IMG/VR virus record: IMGVR_UViG_3300010391_001666
Span: 1 to 24,693 of that record
Length of the DNA: 24,693 nucleotides
Source: a virus
Strand: one strand, 5' to 3'
The notes beneath the pieces are model-generated. The model did not search any database. It was not told where the DNA came from and was given only the letters and a program-made list of their open reading frames with translations. The translations under genes and the position numbers were made by a program. Below, in pieces: positions 13,879 through 19,831 of the stretch; the first letter of the stretch is position 1, and each line of letters starts with the position of its first letter.

Positions 13879-14235
13879 TGGAGCTGGCGGGAATTGAACC
13901 CGCGTCCGCAACGTCTTACTCGATGGTCGAGATACGCGCGTGCCGACGTTGCTGGAGTGTCGGCCCTCTGCCGCCTCTAATGCGGCCCTCGTCCTCCACC
14001 AGCTCGTCTTTCCGAGTCGTCAGCCCCATCCGGAGCCGGTCGCGTTTACCTGGGTGACCGCTGTTCTTACGCGGCCATCGCCAGCGGGCGGTTCATCACA
14101 CCACGCTGACGGAACGCAAAAACCTTCGCCTGAGACTTCATCGTCTTGGCATTTGATCGTTGTCGCCTGTAAGGCCCGGCGACCCTCCGCGCGCCCGCAC
14201 ACCTTTCGTCTGTCACGTTGAAACCTGTCAGCCCC
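13879..14235 (-). ncRNA. ssrA: tmRNA (transfer-messenger RNA), one-piece, phage-borne
   Basis: The 5' end reads GGGGCTGACAGGTTTCAAC, the standard tmRNA start. It pairs with CAGCTCC at the 3' end to form the 7-bp acceptor stem, with an A discriminator. The 3' part GGACGCGGGTTCAATTCCCG is the T arm and closely matches bacterial tmRNA. CCA is not encoded. Length is about 357 bases. A hairpin with GTCGCC/GGCGAC arms sits where pseudoknot PK1 is expected, and the putative resume codon GCC follows 11 bases later, the E. coli-like spacing. tmRNA rescues stalled ribosomes by adding a degradation tag. The gene lies inside the phage early operon, on the same strand, between an HNH-like nuclease gene and a methylase gene. 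Confidence 0.93.
14067..14150 (-). other. Inferred tmRNA tag-peptide reading frame
   Basis: From the GCC resume codon the frame starts AKTMKSQAKV, continues FAFRQRGVMN and ends RPLAMAA before TAA: 27 residues plus the Ala carried by tmRNA. The final LAMAA resembles the hydrophobic Ala-rich ends recognised by ClpXP-type proteases (such as ALAA). The tag is basic, with no acidic residues. The resume codon is inferred from spacing to the PK1-like hairpin and an A at position -4. Alternative frames either stop within eight codons or run on for over 40. Confidence 0.7.
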
Positions 14236-14416
14236 GCGAAACACTTTCTACTGCTATTGCACCGGGGGAGCTTGAATCCCCACCTTCACGGCCAACCCCG
14301 CAATTGCCTATCAGCTCGGTGCGATCCTGATCAGGTGTGCGGTTCCTGTCGGCGCTTCCTGGGTTGGGCTGCGACACTGCGCAGTGCCCTCCCACTTCCG
14401 CCTTCTGACCCAGAGG
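14236..14416. other. Spacer upstream of tmRNA, no convincing gene
   Basis: About 180 bases separate the HNH-like gene from the tmRNA 5' end. A -10-like TAGAAA on the minus strand lies about 10 bases upstream of the tmRNA start, but no good -35 was found. A 55-codon GTG frame runs through the spacer into the tmRNA and is probably non-coding. The space may hold the tmRNA's own promoter. Confidence 0.4.
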
Positions 14417-14857
14417 TCAGCGAGCTGCCGGCGGCGGGCTTGTCCGCTCCGCTTCGCTCCGCTGCTGAACGACCTGCCACCGTTCTTCGTAATCCCGCGC
14501 CAGGGCTCGAGTGTCGATTTCAAAGCGTCGTTCGAGGGCGCGGTCGCTATGCTGGTGCGCGAACTTGTGCAGATGATCCGCCAGCGGGATGAGCTGCTCG
14601 GATCGTCCCCCGGCCCCACGGCTCGGGAAGTGCGCCGCGACCACGACGACCTGCACCAGGCCGAGCTCGCGATCTTTCACCCACTGCCCCGTGAACCGAC
14701 CGGTGAGGCAACAGCGCTGCTTCCTGATCCACTCCCCCTTCGCTCCGAAGGCGCGCGCATAGGCTTTCTTGGCCCGGGCTTCATTCCGCGCCGGGATGGG
14801 CAGCTTCCCCTTCGGTTGCCGCGGGGGCGGCTTGGGACAGGCATTCGGGAGGTTCAT
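14417..14857 (-). CDS. HNH-like nuclease of the DUF968 / phage recombination type
   Basis: The 146-residue frame begins at the ATG of MNLPNACPKPPPRQPKGK, which overlaps the previous stop. The upstream extension in the long frame is a shadow. The N-terminus is basic. The core has RKQRCCLTGR, then VVVVAAHFPSRGAGGRSEQL followed by IPLADHLH and KFAHQ. AAH-x-SRGAGG-x-x-x-x-LIPL-x-x-x-LH is the recognisable active-site block of phage HNH-like nucleases. These are thought to act in phage recombination or Holliday-junction processing, which fits the adjacent RecT operon segment. Confidence 0.82.
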   Translation of the reverse strand: MNLPNACPKPPPRQPKGKLPIPARNEARAKKAYARAFGAKGEWIRKQRCCLTGRFTGQWVKDRELGLVQVVVVAAHFPSRGAGGRSEQLIPLADHLHKFAHQHSDRALERRFEIDTRALARDYEERWQVVQQRSEAERTSPPPAAR

Positions 14858-15063
14858 GCGGGCCGAGCCCGGAGGGTGCGCTTGGCGTACACGGAGCAGG
14901 TCTGTCGCATCCGATAACAGGCGTGCGCGGGCCGCTCGTCCGGACTCATCGCCGGCAAATAGCCCGCCAACGTCCAGCGTCCCGACTTCTGCTGGACTTC
15001 GACGCGCCACCGGGTCACGTGCCGTTGAGCGAGCACCTGAGAGGCGAGCGCTAGGGCTGTCAT
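14854..15063 (-). CDS. Hypothetical protein, 69 residues
   Basis: A basic small protein with strands (RWRVEVQQKSGRWTLAGYL) and a cysteine pair near its C-terminus (HACYRMRQTC). Both ends use 4-base overlaps. It may be a small DNA-binding accessory, but no family was recognised. Confidence 0.68.
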   Translation of the reverse strand: MTALALASQVLAQRHVTRWRVEVQQKSGRWTLAGYLPAMSPDERPAHACYRMRQTCSVYAKRTLRARPA

Positions 15064-15383
15064 GCTGCCGCCTGCTTCGGTTGCGCTCTCTGGACCATCC
15101 GCTCGAGCGCCGCATCGACCCGCTTCCGCTCGTCACTCGCGAGCCACTTATCCAGTTCTCTCTGCGCCTGCTCGGTCGCCAACCGCGAGGCCTCAACGTC
15201 CACGGTGGCGTTTCGGACGCTAGAGATCACGGTCACCGGAATCGCTTTCGTCCGCCACGTAGTGAGCCACGGGTTAGCCACGACGAGCGGACAGCCCTCT
15301 TCTGCATCGAGGAAATAGATCGTCTGCAGTTCGCTCGGGCTATGCACGCAGCGCGAGAAGGGCCAAGGGAAACGTTCAGGCAC
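15060..15383 (-). CDS. Hypothetical protein, 107 residues
   Basis: Two starts are possible. The GTG used here (VPERFPWPFSRCVHS) has GAGGG five bases upstream and overlaps the previous stop by 8 bases. An ATG at 15413 would overlap it by 38 bases and has no clear ribosome site. The product has a beta-rich first half (YFLDAEEGCPLVVANPWL, AIPVTVISSV) and a charged coiled C-terminal helix (QAQRELDKWLASDERKRVDA). No family was recognised. Confidence 0.75.
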   Translation of the reverse strand: MPERFPWPFSRCVHSPSELQTIYFLDAEEGCPLVVANPWLTTWRTKAIPVTVISSVRNATVDVEASRLATEQAQRELDKWLASDERKRVDAALERMVQRAQPKQAAA

Positions 15384-15699
15384 CGAGCCCTCGCTTCGCC
15401 GCTTCTCGCTCATATTCACGGCGACCCTGCAACCCTTCGGTGAGCAAGGCGAGATAGAGGGGGTGCGCGTGGCTCTCATCATCGAGCAACGCCTCGGTGG
15501 GTTTTTGCCGGGTGGCGTACTGCGCCCGGAGGATCATCCGACAGGAGGACAGCCGCGCCTTGCGGAAGAAATCGAAGAAGCCGAAGGGTCCGAACCAGGC
15601 GAACAAGTCCACGGGGTCTGACGGGTCGAACGTCGGCAGAGCGATGGGTTCGGGCACGTCCACGGGGGGCTTCTTCCACGCCTCCGGCAAGGCGGTCAT
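15376..15699 (-). CDS. Hypothetical protein, 107 residues
   Basis: The product has a Pro-rich N-terminus, an aromatic block (DLFAWFGPFGFFDFFRKARL) and a helical charged tail. The Phe-rich block could be an amphipathic interaction surface, but too many polar residues surround it for a confident membrane call. It lies immediately after RecT in transcription order, with an ATGA overlap, so a recombination accessory is conceivable. No homology is evident to me. Confidence 0.72.
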   Translation of the reverse strand: MTALPEAWKKPPVDVPEPIALPTFDPSDPVDLFAWFGPFGFFDFFRKARLSSCRMILRAQYATRQKPTEALLDDESHAHPLYLALLTEGLQGRREYEREAAKRGLGA

Positions 15700-16457
15700 G
15701 CGACGACCGCCTTGAGCTGCACCGCCTTCTTCTGGCGTCCGGTTTCCAGGATCTCATCCAGCAGCAAGGCCATCTTCTGCTTGGTGATTCCGGGAAGCCG
15801 TTGGCTGTACTCGTCGCGTTCTTCGTCAGTCCAGACCGGAGACTTGAGCGCCTTGGAGAACAAGTGCTGCTGTCCTTCGGTCGGCGCCTCGCCGGTTTCC
15901 TCAACACTGGCCTGCACGGGCAACACTTCCCCGGAGACTTCTTCCACGACGGACTGGCCGCCGATTTCCCCAGGGGCATACGTCCCTGCAGTGGCGTCGA
16001 AACCCACGTCCTTCAACCCCTGGGTGATGGCACGCGACCGCAGCATTGCCTTGGGGTACTTCTTCCAGGTGTCATTGATGAGGCCCGCGCGCTTCGCGTC
16101 CTCCATCGAGAAAGACGAGGTATGCGGGGCGGTGAGCCAGGGAGCCGAGAGCTTCACTGCGGCCCTGCTGTCGCTCAGCTCCTCCCATTGACTCTTACCC
16201 CCGGCTCGATGGAAGAGCCCAAGCTGGAGATCCGCGCTGACTTCAATTTTGCCTTGGATGATCGTCAACCCACGCAATGCGGCGACGGGCGACAAACCCA
16301 AGTCACGGCCGGCGAGGATGACGAACAACACCGCCTCGGGCGTCTTGAGCGCCGCGGGGCACAGTCCGGATTTGAGCAGGTACTGCGCGCCCAGCATCTC
16401 TTGGTCCCACGCCACGGGAGCGGCGGGGTTGATCTCTCGAATCGCAACAGCGGTCAT
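15696..16457 (-). CDS. recT: RecT-family single-strand annealing protein
   Basis: The 253-residue protein starts at the ATG of MTAVAIREINP. GGAG lies just upstream, and the ATG overlaps the stop of the small membrane-protein gene. The core reads GRDLGLSPVAALRGLTIIQG, KIEVSADLQLGLFHRAGG and FSMEDAKRAGL, then NDTWKKYPKAMLRSRAITQG. This is the typical RecT order: a P-x-x-ALRG-x-x-IQGK block, a SA-x-L-x-x-x-L helix, then DAKRAGL and W-x-KYP-x-x-ML-x-RA. RecT binds ssDNA and pairs complementary strands in phage recombination. The acidic C-terminal third is variable. The usual RecE-type exonuclease partner is not visible, but VRR-NUC-like and HNH-like nucleases are in the operon. Confidence 0.88.
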   Translation of the reverse strand: MTAVAIREINPAAPVAWDQEMLGAQYLLKSGLCPAALKTPEAVLFVILAGRDLGLSPVAALRGLTIIQGKIEVSADLQLGLFHRAGGKSQWEELSDSRAAVKLSAPWLTAPHTSSFSMEDAKRAGLINDTWKKYPKAMLRSRAITQGLKDVGFDATAGTYAPGEIGGQSVVEEVSGEVLPVQASVEETGEAPTEGQQHLFSKALKSPVWTDEERDEYSQRLPGITKQKMALLLDEILETGRQKKAVQLKAVVA

Positions 16458-16612
16458 AGTTTGCTCCATTCCTTCCATCGGTTGCGAAGATTGCTCCAGC
16501 GCCAGCCCGCACAGGCTTCCCGATACAATGCTGGTGCCGCGGCGATCAGACAGAGCCACGCGACCACTCCGCTGACATAGAGTGCCTGGTCCAGTCGGTC
16601 GAAGCCGGTCAT
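16454..16612 (-). CDS. Small membrane protein, 52 residues
   Basis: The frame starts MTGFDRLDQALYV, has a hydrophobic stretch (VSGVVAWLCLIAAAPALY) and ends in a basic, Trp-rich tail (WRWSNLRNRWKEWSKL). The ATG overlaps the previous stop and the TGA overlaps the RecT ATG, so the gene is well anchored in the operon. It looks like a single-span membrane peptide with a basic amphipathic tail. The function is unknown. Confidence 0.72.
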   Translation of the reverse strand: MTGFDRLDQALYVSGVVAWLCLIAAAPALYREACAGWRWSNLRNRWKEWSKL

Positions 16613-16932
16613 CGAATCGCCTGCTCTTCCCGCAGCTCCCGCACGATCTCGCCGAGCGCAACGAGGAACTTTCCGTACACCGGCAAGTATTCCGGTCGCT
16701 TGACTGTTGCGGCGATCTGGTAGAGTTCGGCGTCAGGATGTTCAGCCAGGTAGACGCGCACCGCCGCGCGCAATTCCTCGAGCACCGACGGCGTGCGCTT
16801 ATATACCACGACGCCCCGGTGCAGAATCCGATAGCTGGTGAGCTTCCGGTGGACCGCCCCGTTCAGGGCCTCGGTTAGGGTTCCGTAGTTGGTGCGGACC
16901 CGATCAGCGACCAGAGTGTAGGGATCGGTCAT
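16609..16932 (-). CDS. Hypothetical protein, 107 residues
   Basis: The product is soluble and helical. Its second half (RVYLAEHPDAELYQIAATVK followed by RPEYLPVYGKFLVALGEIVR) suggests a compact helical bundle. The overlaps at both ends are standard. I do not recognise a family. Confidence 0.75.
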   Translation of the reverse strand: MTDPYTLVADRVRTNYGTLTEALNGAVHRKLTSYRILHRGVVVYKRTPSVLEELRAAVRVYLAEHPDAELYQIAATVKRPEYLPVYGKFLVALGEIVRELREEQAIR

Positions 16933-17201
16933 CGTTTCGACCCGCGGTGCTGATCACGCACTCTCGCCGCTGATTCTTGAAGGCGCCGAGCCTCGACGTT
17001 CAGCGAGCGGCGCATGATCCGATTACCAACGTCCACCGCACGTTGCGCCTCCATCGCCTGCTTGAGTCGGCCGGCCATCGCGTGCAGCTCCCGGTACTCA
17101 TTCTGCCGGGCGACCGTCCGCACCTGACGGCGGATCGCCGCGTAGGTCCACAACGCGAGATACGCGAGGACGAAGCCGGCCATCGTGCCCGTGGCGCTCA
17201 C
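16929..17201 (-). CDS. Small membrane protein, 90 residues
   Basis: It starts at a GTG overlapping the preceding stop. The N-terminus reads SATGTMAGFVLAYLALWTYA, a clear membrane segment, and is followed by a long basic helical region (RRQVRTVARQNEYRELHAMA). The C-terminus is strongly basic and probably cytoplasmic. The function is unknown. Confidence 0.7.
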   Translation of the reverse strand: MSATGTMAGFVLAYLALWTYAAIRRQVRTVARQNEYRELHAMAGRLKQAMEAQRAVDVGNRIMRRSLNVEARRLQESAARVRDQHRGSKR

Positions 17202-17320
17202 TGATCCCTCAGCTTCCGAATCAGGCGCTTGAGACGCGGCCACCAGACGTCGAGCGTGAAGAACGCGATGCCGACCAGGACCGCGATCGCCGTGGGCCAG
17301 AAGCGCGGAGGGCCGTTCAT
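17198..17320 (-). CDS. Tiny membrane protein, 40 residues
   Basis: It starts at the ATG of MNGPPRFWPTAIAVLVGIAF, giving a short lead, one transmembrane segment (WPTAIAVLVGIAFFTLDVWW) and a basic tail (PRLKRLIRKLRDQ). The ATG and stop overlap neighbouring genes. It is one of several single-span micro-proteins at the head of the early operon. Confidence 0.68.
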   Translation of the reverse strand: MNGPPRFWPTAIAVLVGIAFFTLDVWWPRLKRLIRKLRDQ

Positions 17321-17499
17321 GCGACCGCCCGCAGCCTGCGCGTGAAGTTCGGCGGTCGGATCGGCAAGGCAGCGCGCATTGCCCGCTCGGCCGCGCAAAG
17401 CCGCGCTACGTAGTCGGTTGCCGAAACCTGCGCGACGGTGCAATCCCGTTCACTCTGGCGGGATGGCGATACCGGGGGTATGACAGGGGTAATGCGCAT
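17317..17499 (-). CDS. Hypothetical protein, 60 residues
   Basis: A small basic protein with a Pro-rich N-terminus (MRITPVIPPVSPSRQ) and a helical C-terminus (YVARLCAAERAMRAALPIRP). It follows the regulatory-type gene by three bases. No motif was recognised. Confidence 0.65.
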   Translation of the reverse strand: MRITPVIPPVSPSRQSERDCTVAQVSATDYVARLCAAERAMRAALPIRPPNFTRRLRAVA

Positions 17500-17502
17500 C
17501 GG

Positions 17503-17700
17503 TCAAACCGCTGGCGTGGCAGCGGCAGCGAGGATATCCGCGGCGAACCGACGGGCACCCATCCGGATGATGTCGGTCTTGGAGAAGTCTCCGTGCTCTT
17601 TGACGGAATACGCCTCTGCGGCCTTCTCGAACTCTTCCAAGTCGGACTCCCTGAAGAGGACCGTCAGGCCGACTTTTTCATCATTGCGGGGGTCTGCCAT
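17503..17700 (-). CDS. Ribbon-helix-helix-like DNA-binding protein, first gene of the leftward operon
   Basis: The chosen ATG (MADPRNDEKVGLTVLFRESD) follows a purine-rich site; a GTG at 17715 would add five residues. A short strand (KVGLTVLFRESDL) precedes two helices with KTDIIRMGARRFAADIL, a layout seen in RHH/Arc-type repressors. It sits at the head of the minus-strand operon and faces the HTH repressor-like gene, so it may be a Cro-like or autoregulatory factor. Confidence 0.7.
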   Translation of the reverse strand: MADPRNDEKVGLTVLFRESDLEEFEKAAEAYSVKEHGDFSKTDIIRMGARRFAADILAAAATPAV

Positions 17701-17715
17701 CTGCTCTACTTTCAC

Positions 17716-17799
17716 GGGTTCGGTTGGCTTATGAGAGCGATACTAACGCCGTGCGTAACCATACTAACGTTGCACGGGAAACAGCGCAAGGGGGGAGTT
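17716..17799. promoter_or_regulatory. Divergent control region with two direct repeats (putative operators)
   Basis: ATACTAACG occurs at 17740 and again at 17761, exactly 21 bp apart (two helical turns). A CCGTGC/GCACGG pair flanks the second copy. On the minus strand the repeats read CGTTAGTAT, with a -10-like TAGTAT. The region separates the RHH-like gene from the HTH repressor-like gene, so it probably holds both promoters and repressor operators. No exact -35/-10 pair could be fixed. Confidence 0.6.
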
Positions 17800-18300
17800 C
17801 TGACGGGACTTCAGGAGGCGGTCAAGGGCTGGGTTCGGGCTGCATGGCGGCGGGCTCGACCTGGGGAGGATTTCTCGGTCCCGGCGCTCTCTGACGTGAG
17901 AGGGATTCCGCTACCGGCGCTCTATCGGATCGAGAATGGGGAGGGACGGGCGAGCGACAAGACCATCAAAACCATCGCCGCCGCTCTCGGAGTGCCCGTC
18001 CCAGGGCTCACATTGGACGTTAGCGGGCTCACGCTGCCCGTAAGTCCGCTTGACCTGGTGCTGGACGCCCGGGCTGCCCTGGACGCGGCAGCGGGGCTCC
18101 TGCGCGTTCCCCCGTCGGTTGCGGAACTGAGGGCTATGGTCAATGAAGTCGAGGCAGTTCAGCAGCGAGAGCGGGATCAGAAGCCAGCAACACCAACGCC
18201 CCCGCCTCACATGCCACCCGCACGACCGCCGCGTCCAACGGACGCAAAAGCCAGGCGACCCCACCCCGGACCAAAACGTAGTCCGCCGCCTCAATCTTGA
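17731..18300 (+). CDS. HTH (XRE/Cro-type) regulator, likely phage repressor
   Basis: The HTH reads GEDFSVPALSDVRGIPLPAL then YRIENGEGRASDKTIKTIA and AALGVPVPGL, a good XRE helix-turn-helix with the -x-L-Y-R-I-E-N-G-x-G- recognition part. The only ATG (17731) lies upstream of both direct repeats. TTG at 17770 or CTG at 17800, the latter behind AAGGGGGG, are alternative starts. The C-terminal half is Pro/Ala-rich and probably disordered. It reads opposite to the early operon, so it is probably the lysogeny repressor or a related switch protein. Its last part overlaps an antisense frame. Confidence 0.68.
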   Translation: MRAILTPCVTILTLHGKQRKGGVLTGLQEAVKGWVRAAWRRARPGEDFSVPALSDVRGIPLPALYRIENGEGRASDKTIKTIAAALGVPVPGLTLDVSGLTLPVSPLDLVLDARAALDAAAGLLRVPPSVAELRAMVNEVEAVQQRERDQKPATPTPPPHMPPARPPRPTDAKARRPHPGPKRSPPPQS

Positions 18301-18340
18301 GACTCGGGATGGCTCGAAGAGCGCGGCGCACGTCGGACAT
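18140..18340 (-). CDS. Questionable 66-residue protein antisense to the repressor 3' end
   Basis: The frame starts at an ATG (MSDVRRALRAIPSLKIEAAD) with only a weak ribosome site. It has hydrophobic strands (YVLVRGGVAWLLRPLDAAVV, ALVLLASDPALAAEL). It overlaps the Pro-rich tail of the repressor-like gene for about 160 bp, so at most one is fully coding there. It looks as protein-like as the tail it overlaps, but the evidence is thin. Confidence 0.35.
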   Translation of the reverse strand: MSDVRRALRAIPSLKIEAADYVLVRGGVAWLLRPLDAAVVRVACEAGALVLLASDPALAAELPRLH

Positions 18341-18438
18341 ACCTGGGAATCCTAGGAAGCGTCGAAGCTCAGGCAAGAGTGGCGCGCGCACCACGAGAAG
18401 CGGACTGCACCACGGGCGCAATCGGCTGCAACAGACCC

Positions 18439-18454
18439 CTATAAGATCCTATAG
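18439..18454. promoter_or_regulatory. Short inverted repeat CTATA-AGATCC-TATAG, possible promoter/operator
   Basis: The block CTATAAGATCCTATAG stands out as AT-rich in GC-rich sequence, 39 bases before the plus-strand membrane-protein gene. CTATA and TATAG are inverted arms. TATAAG and TATAGA both resemble -10 elements, but no clear -35 was found. Confidence 0.4.
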
Positions 18455-18492
18455 ACCTTTCCCGGGGAGCACGCGGCCTCTAATCTCGACGG

Positions 18493-18630
18493 ATGCAGCA
18501 GCAGTCCATTCGCGATTACATCGGGGAAACTGACCCCATCCTCTGGCTGTCGTGGGCCGCCTTGTTCGTCGGAGCGCTGATCGGTACCGCTCATTGGTGG
18601 CGGCCATGGGTTAGGAGATGGTGGCGCTAA
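18493..18630 (+). CDS. Small membrane protein, 45 residues (holin candidate)
   Basis: The frame starts MQQQSIRDYIGETDP, has one membrane segment (ILWLSWAALFVGALIGTAHW) and ends with a basic Trp-rich tail (WRPWVRRWWR). It is one of two plus-strand genes here, and a spanin-like gene converges from the other side. A short single-span protein beside a lipoprotein and a spanin-like protein suggests a lysis role, but no endolysin is visible. A moron gene acting in the host membrane is an alternative. Confidence 0.65.
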   Translation: MQQQSIRDYIGETDPILWLSWAALFVGALIGTAHWWRPWVRRWWR

Positions 18631-18661
18631 GGTCTCAACGAAGGCTCAAATGGAGGGGAGG

Positions 18662-19090
18662 ATGATGCGCCGAACCGGATATCTCTTTGCCGCGCTGGTC
18701 GCCGCAGGTTGCCAAGCCGGAGCGCCGCCGGTCCCGCTTCAGACGGTCACGGTCAACGCGCCATTTGACCGAACCTGGAATGCCGTCATCGACATTTTCA
18801 CCACATCGGATCTCCCGATCGCCACGATCGACAAGAGCAGCGGGCTGATCGCAGCGTCATCACTAGGGATCGGAATGACGGACGGGAATAACTGGGCGAG
18901 TTGTCCCGGGATCATCGGGCCGCCGGCATCGCGCGGCACGTTCAATGTGGTGGTCCGCCAGGGGGTAATGGGAACGGACGTGCGCGTGACGGCATCTTTC
19001 AGCAATCAGCATGCTCCCTGCCGATCAAAGGGAGTCTTCGAGCGCTGGATTCAGACGCGGGTGAAAGAGGCGGCCGAAGCGAAGCCTTAG
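18662..19090 (+). CDS. Lipoprotein, BamC-like beta/alpha domain, 142 residues
   Basis: A strong GGAGGGGAGG precedes two adjacent ATGs; the first is used. The signal peptide (MRRTGYLFAALVAAGC) has a clear lipobox, so Cys at about residue 17 would be lipidated. The mature part VTVNAPFDRTWNAVIDIFTT followed by IDKSSGLIAAS resembles the small domain found in BamC-type outer-membrane lipoproteins. The gene ends four bases into the convergent spanin-like gene. It may act in the host envelope or in lysis, or it may be a lysogenic-conversion gene. Confidence 0.72.
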   Translation: MMRRTGYLFAALVAAGCQAGAPPVPLQTVTVNAPFDRTWNAVIDIFTTSDLPIATIDKSSGLIAASSLGIGMTDGNNWASCPGIIGPPASRGTFNVVVRQGVMGTDVRVTASFSNQHAPCRSKGVFERWIQTRVKEAAEAKP

Positions 19091-19773
19091 GGCTTCCAGA
19101 CCCGCTTCGTCACTCCGACCGTCAGCCACGACTTGAGCGGCAGCCCCAGCCCCGCATTGAGCGCCTTCGCGTCGAGGTCGTAGCTCAGGACTCCCGTAGG
19201 GCAGGGGACTGAGATGAGGGGAACTCTGCACCCTCGCACACTCCGCTCGAGCTTCCCGATCAGCCGGTCCGCCTGGACTGCCCGCGTGCTATCTGACCGG
19301 CGGGTAACTAAGTGCGCGGCGATCTCCACCCGAAGCGCTTGCTTGGTCGTGTCATCGAGGGCTGCGGCCTTCGTTAGGTCCCCGTTCGCAGCCCTCAGCT
19401 CCTCGCATTCGTTCCGCCGCTCGGTGCAGGCTTCACCGAGGATCCGCGCCGAGTCGCGCGGCGTCGTGGCCAGGGCCAGCAGCCGTTCCAGCGAATCCGC
19501 GCGCGCGCCGAAGAGGGCCGCCACCGCTTCCCGACGACTGGCTTGACGGCGCAGCACCGCCGCACTCGACTCTGCCGCGGCCGCTTGGACTCTGACGGCC
19601 GAGATGATCCTGATTATCGAATCGCGCTCCACCTTGTCGGCTACTTTCCCGACGCGATAGACCGCGAGACTATCCGTGCACTTCTGATCGCAGCCTGTGA
19701 CGCTGGCCCTGCCACCGATGAAGGCCACAGCGACCAGGACGAGCAAGGGAACCCACCCGCCGACCTTGTTCAT
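19087..19773 (-). CDS. Membrane-anchored coiled-coil protein, spanin-like
   Basis: The 228-residue protein starts at an ATG behind a GAGGTCACC site. The N-terminus MNKVGGWVPLLVLVAVAFIG is a single membrane anchor. A long charged helical region follows (VERDSIIRIISAVRVQAAAAES, then ARADSLERLL and CTERRNECEELRAANG), typical of inner-membrane spanins such as Rz. The C-terminus is different: a Cys-containing beta-like segment (GCRVPLISVPCPTG, LGLPLKSWLTVGVTKRV). It would span the periplasm and help disrupt the envelope, if the host has two membranes. It is transcribed after the tail genes. Confidence 0.62.
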   Translation of the reverse strand: MNKVGGWVPLLVLVAVAFIGGRASVTGCDQKCTDSLAVYRVGKVADKVERDSIIRIISAVRVQAAAAESSAAVLRRQASRREAVAALFGARADSLERLLALATTPRDSARILGEACTERRNECEELRAANGDLTKAAALDDTTKQALRVEIAAHLVTRRSDSTRAVQADRLIGKLERSVRGCRVPLISVPCPTGVLSYDLDAKALNAGLGLPLKSWLTVGVTKRVWKP

Positions 19774-19831
19774 GGTGACCTCAGCATGGGGGATGTTGTC
19801 CCTCCGCCCTCTGTGTAGTGCTGCGGTTGAG

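Noticed and set aside
13755-14244. Several protein frames across the tmRNA, including a 74-codon minus-strand frame and three plus-strand frames
   Set aside because: The RNA gene explains the region with acceptor stem, T arm and tag. The frames have no protein-like features.
14228-14395. 55-codon GTG frame in the spacer before the tmRNA
   Set aside because: It has a Shine-Dalgarno-like site but low-complexity residues, and its end overlaps the tmRNA 5' end. No support for coding.
19774-19831. Possible tRNA in the gap before the tail-associated gene
   Set aside because: No T-arm motif or acceptor pairing could be found; the 58 bases look like an ordinary gap.
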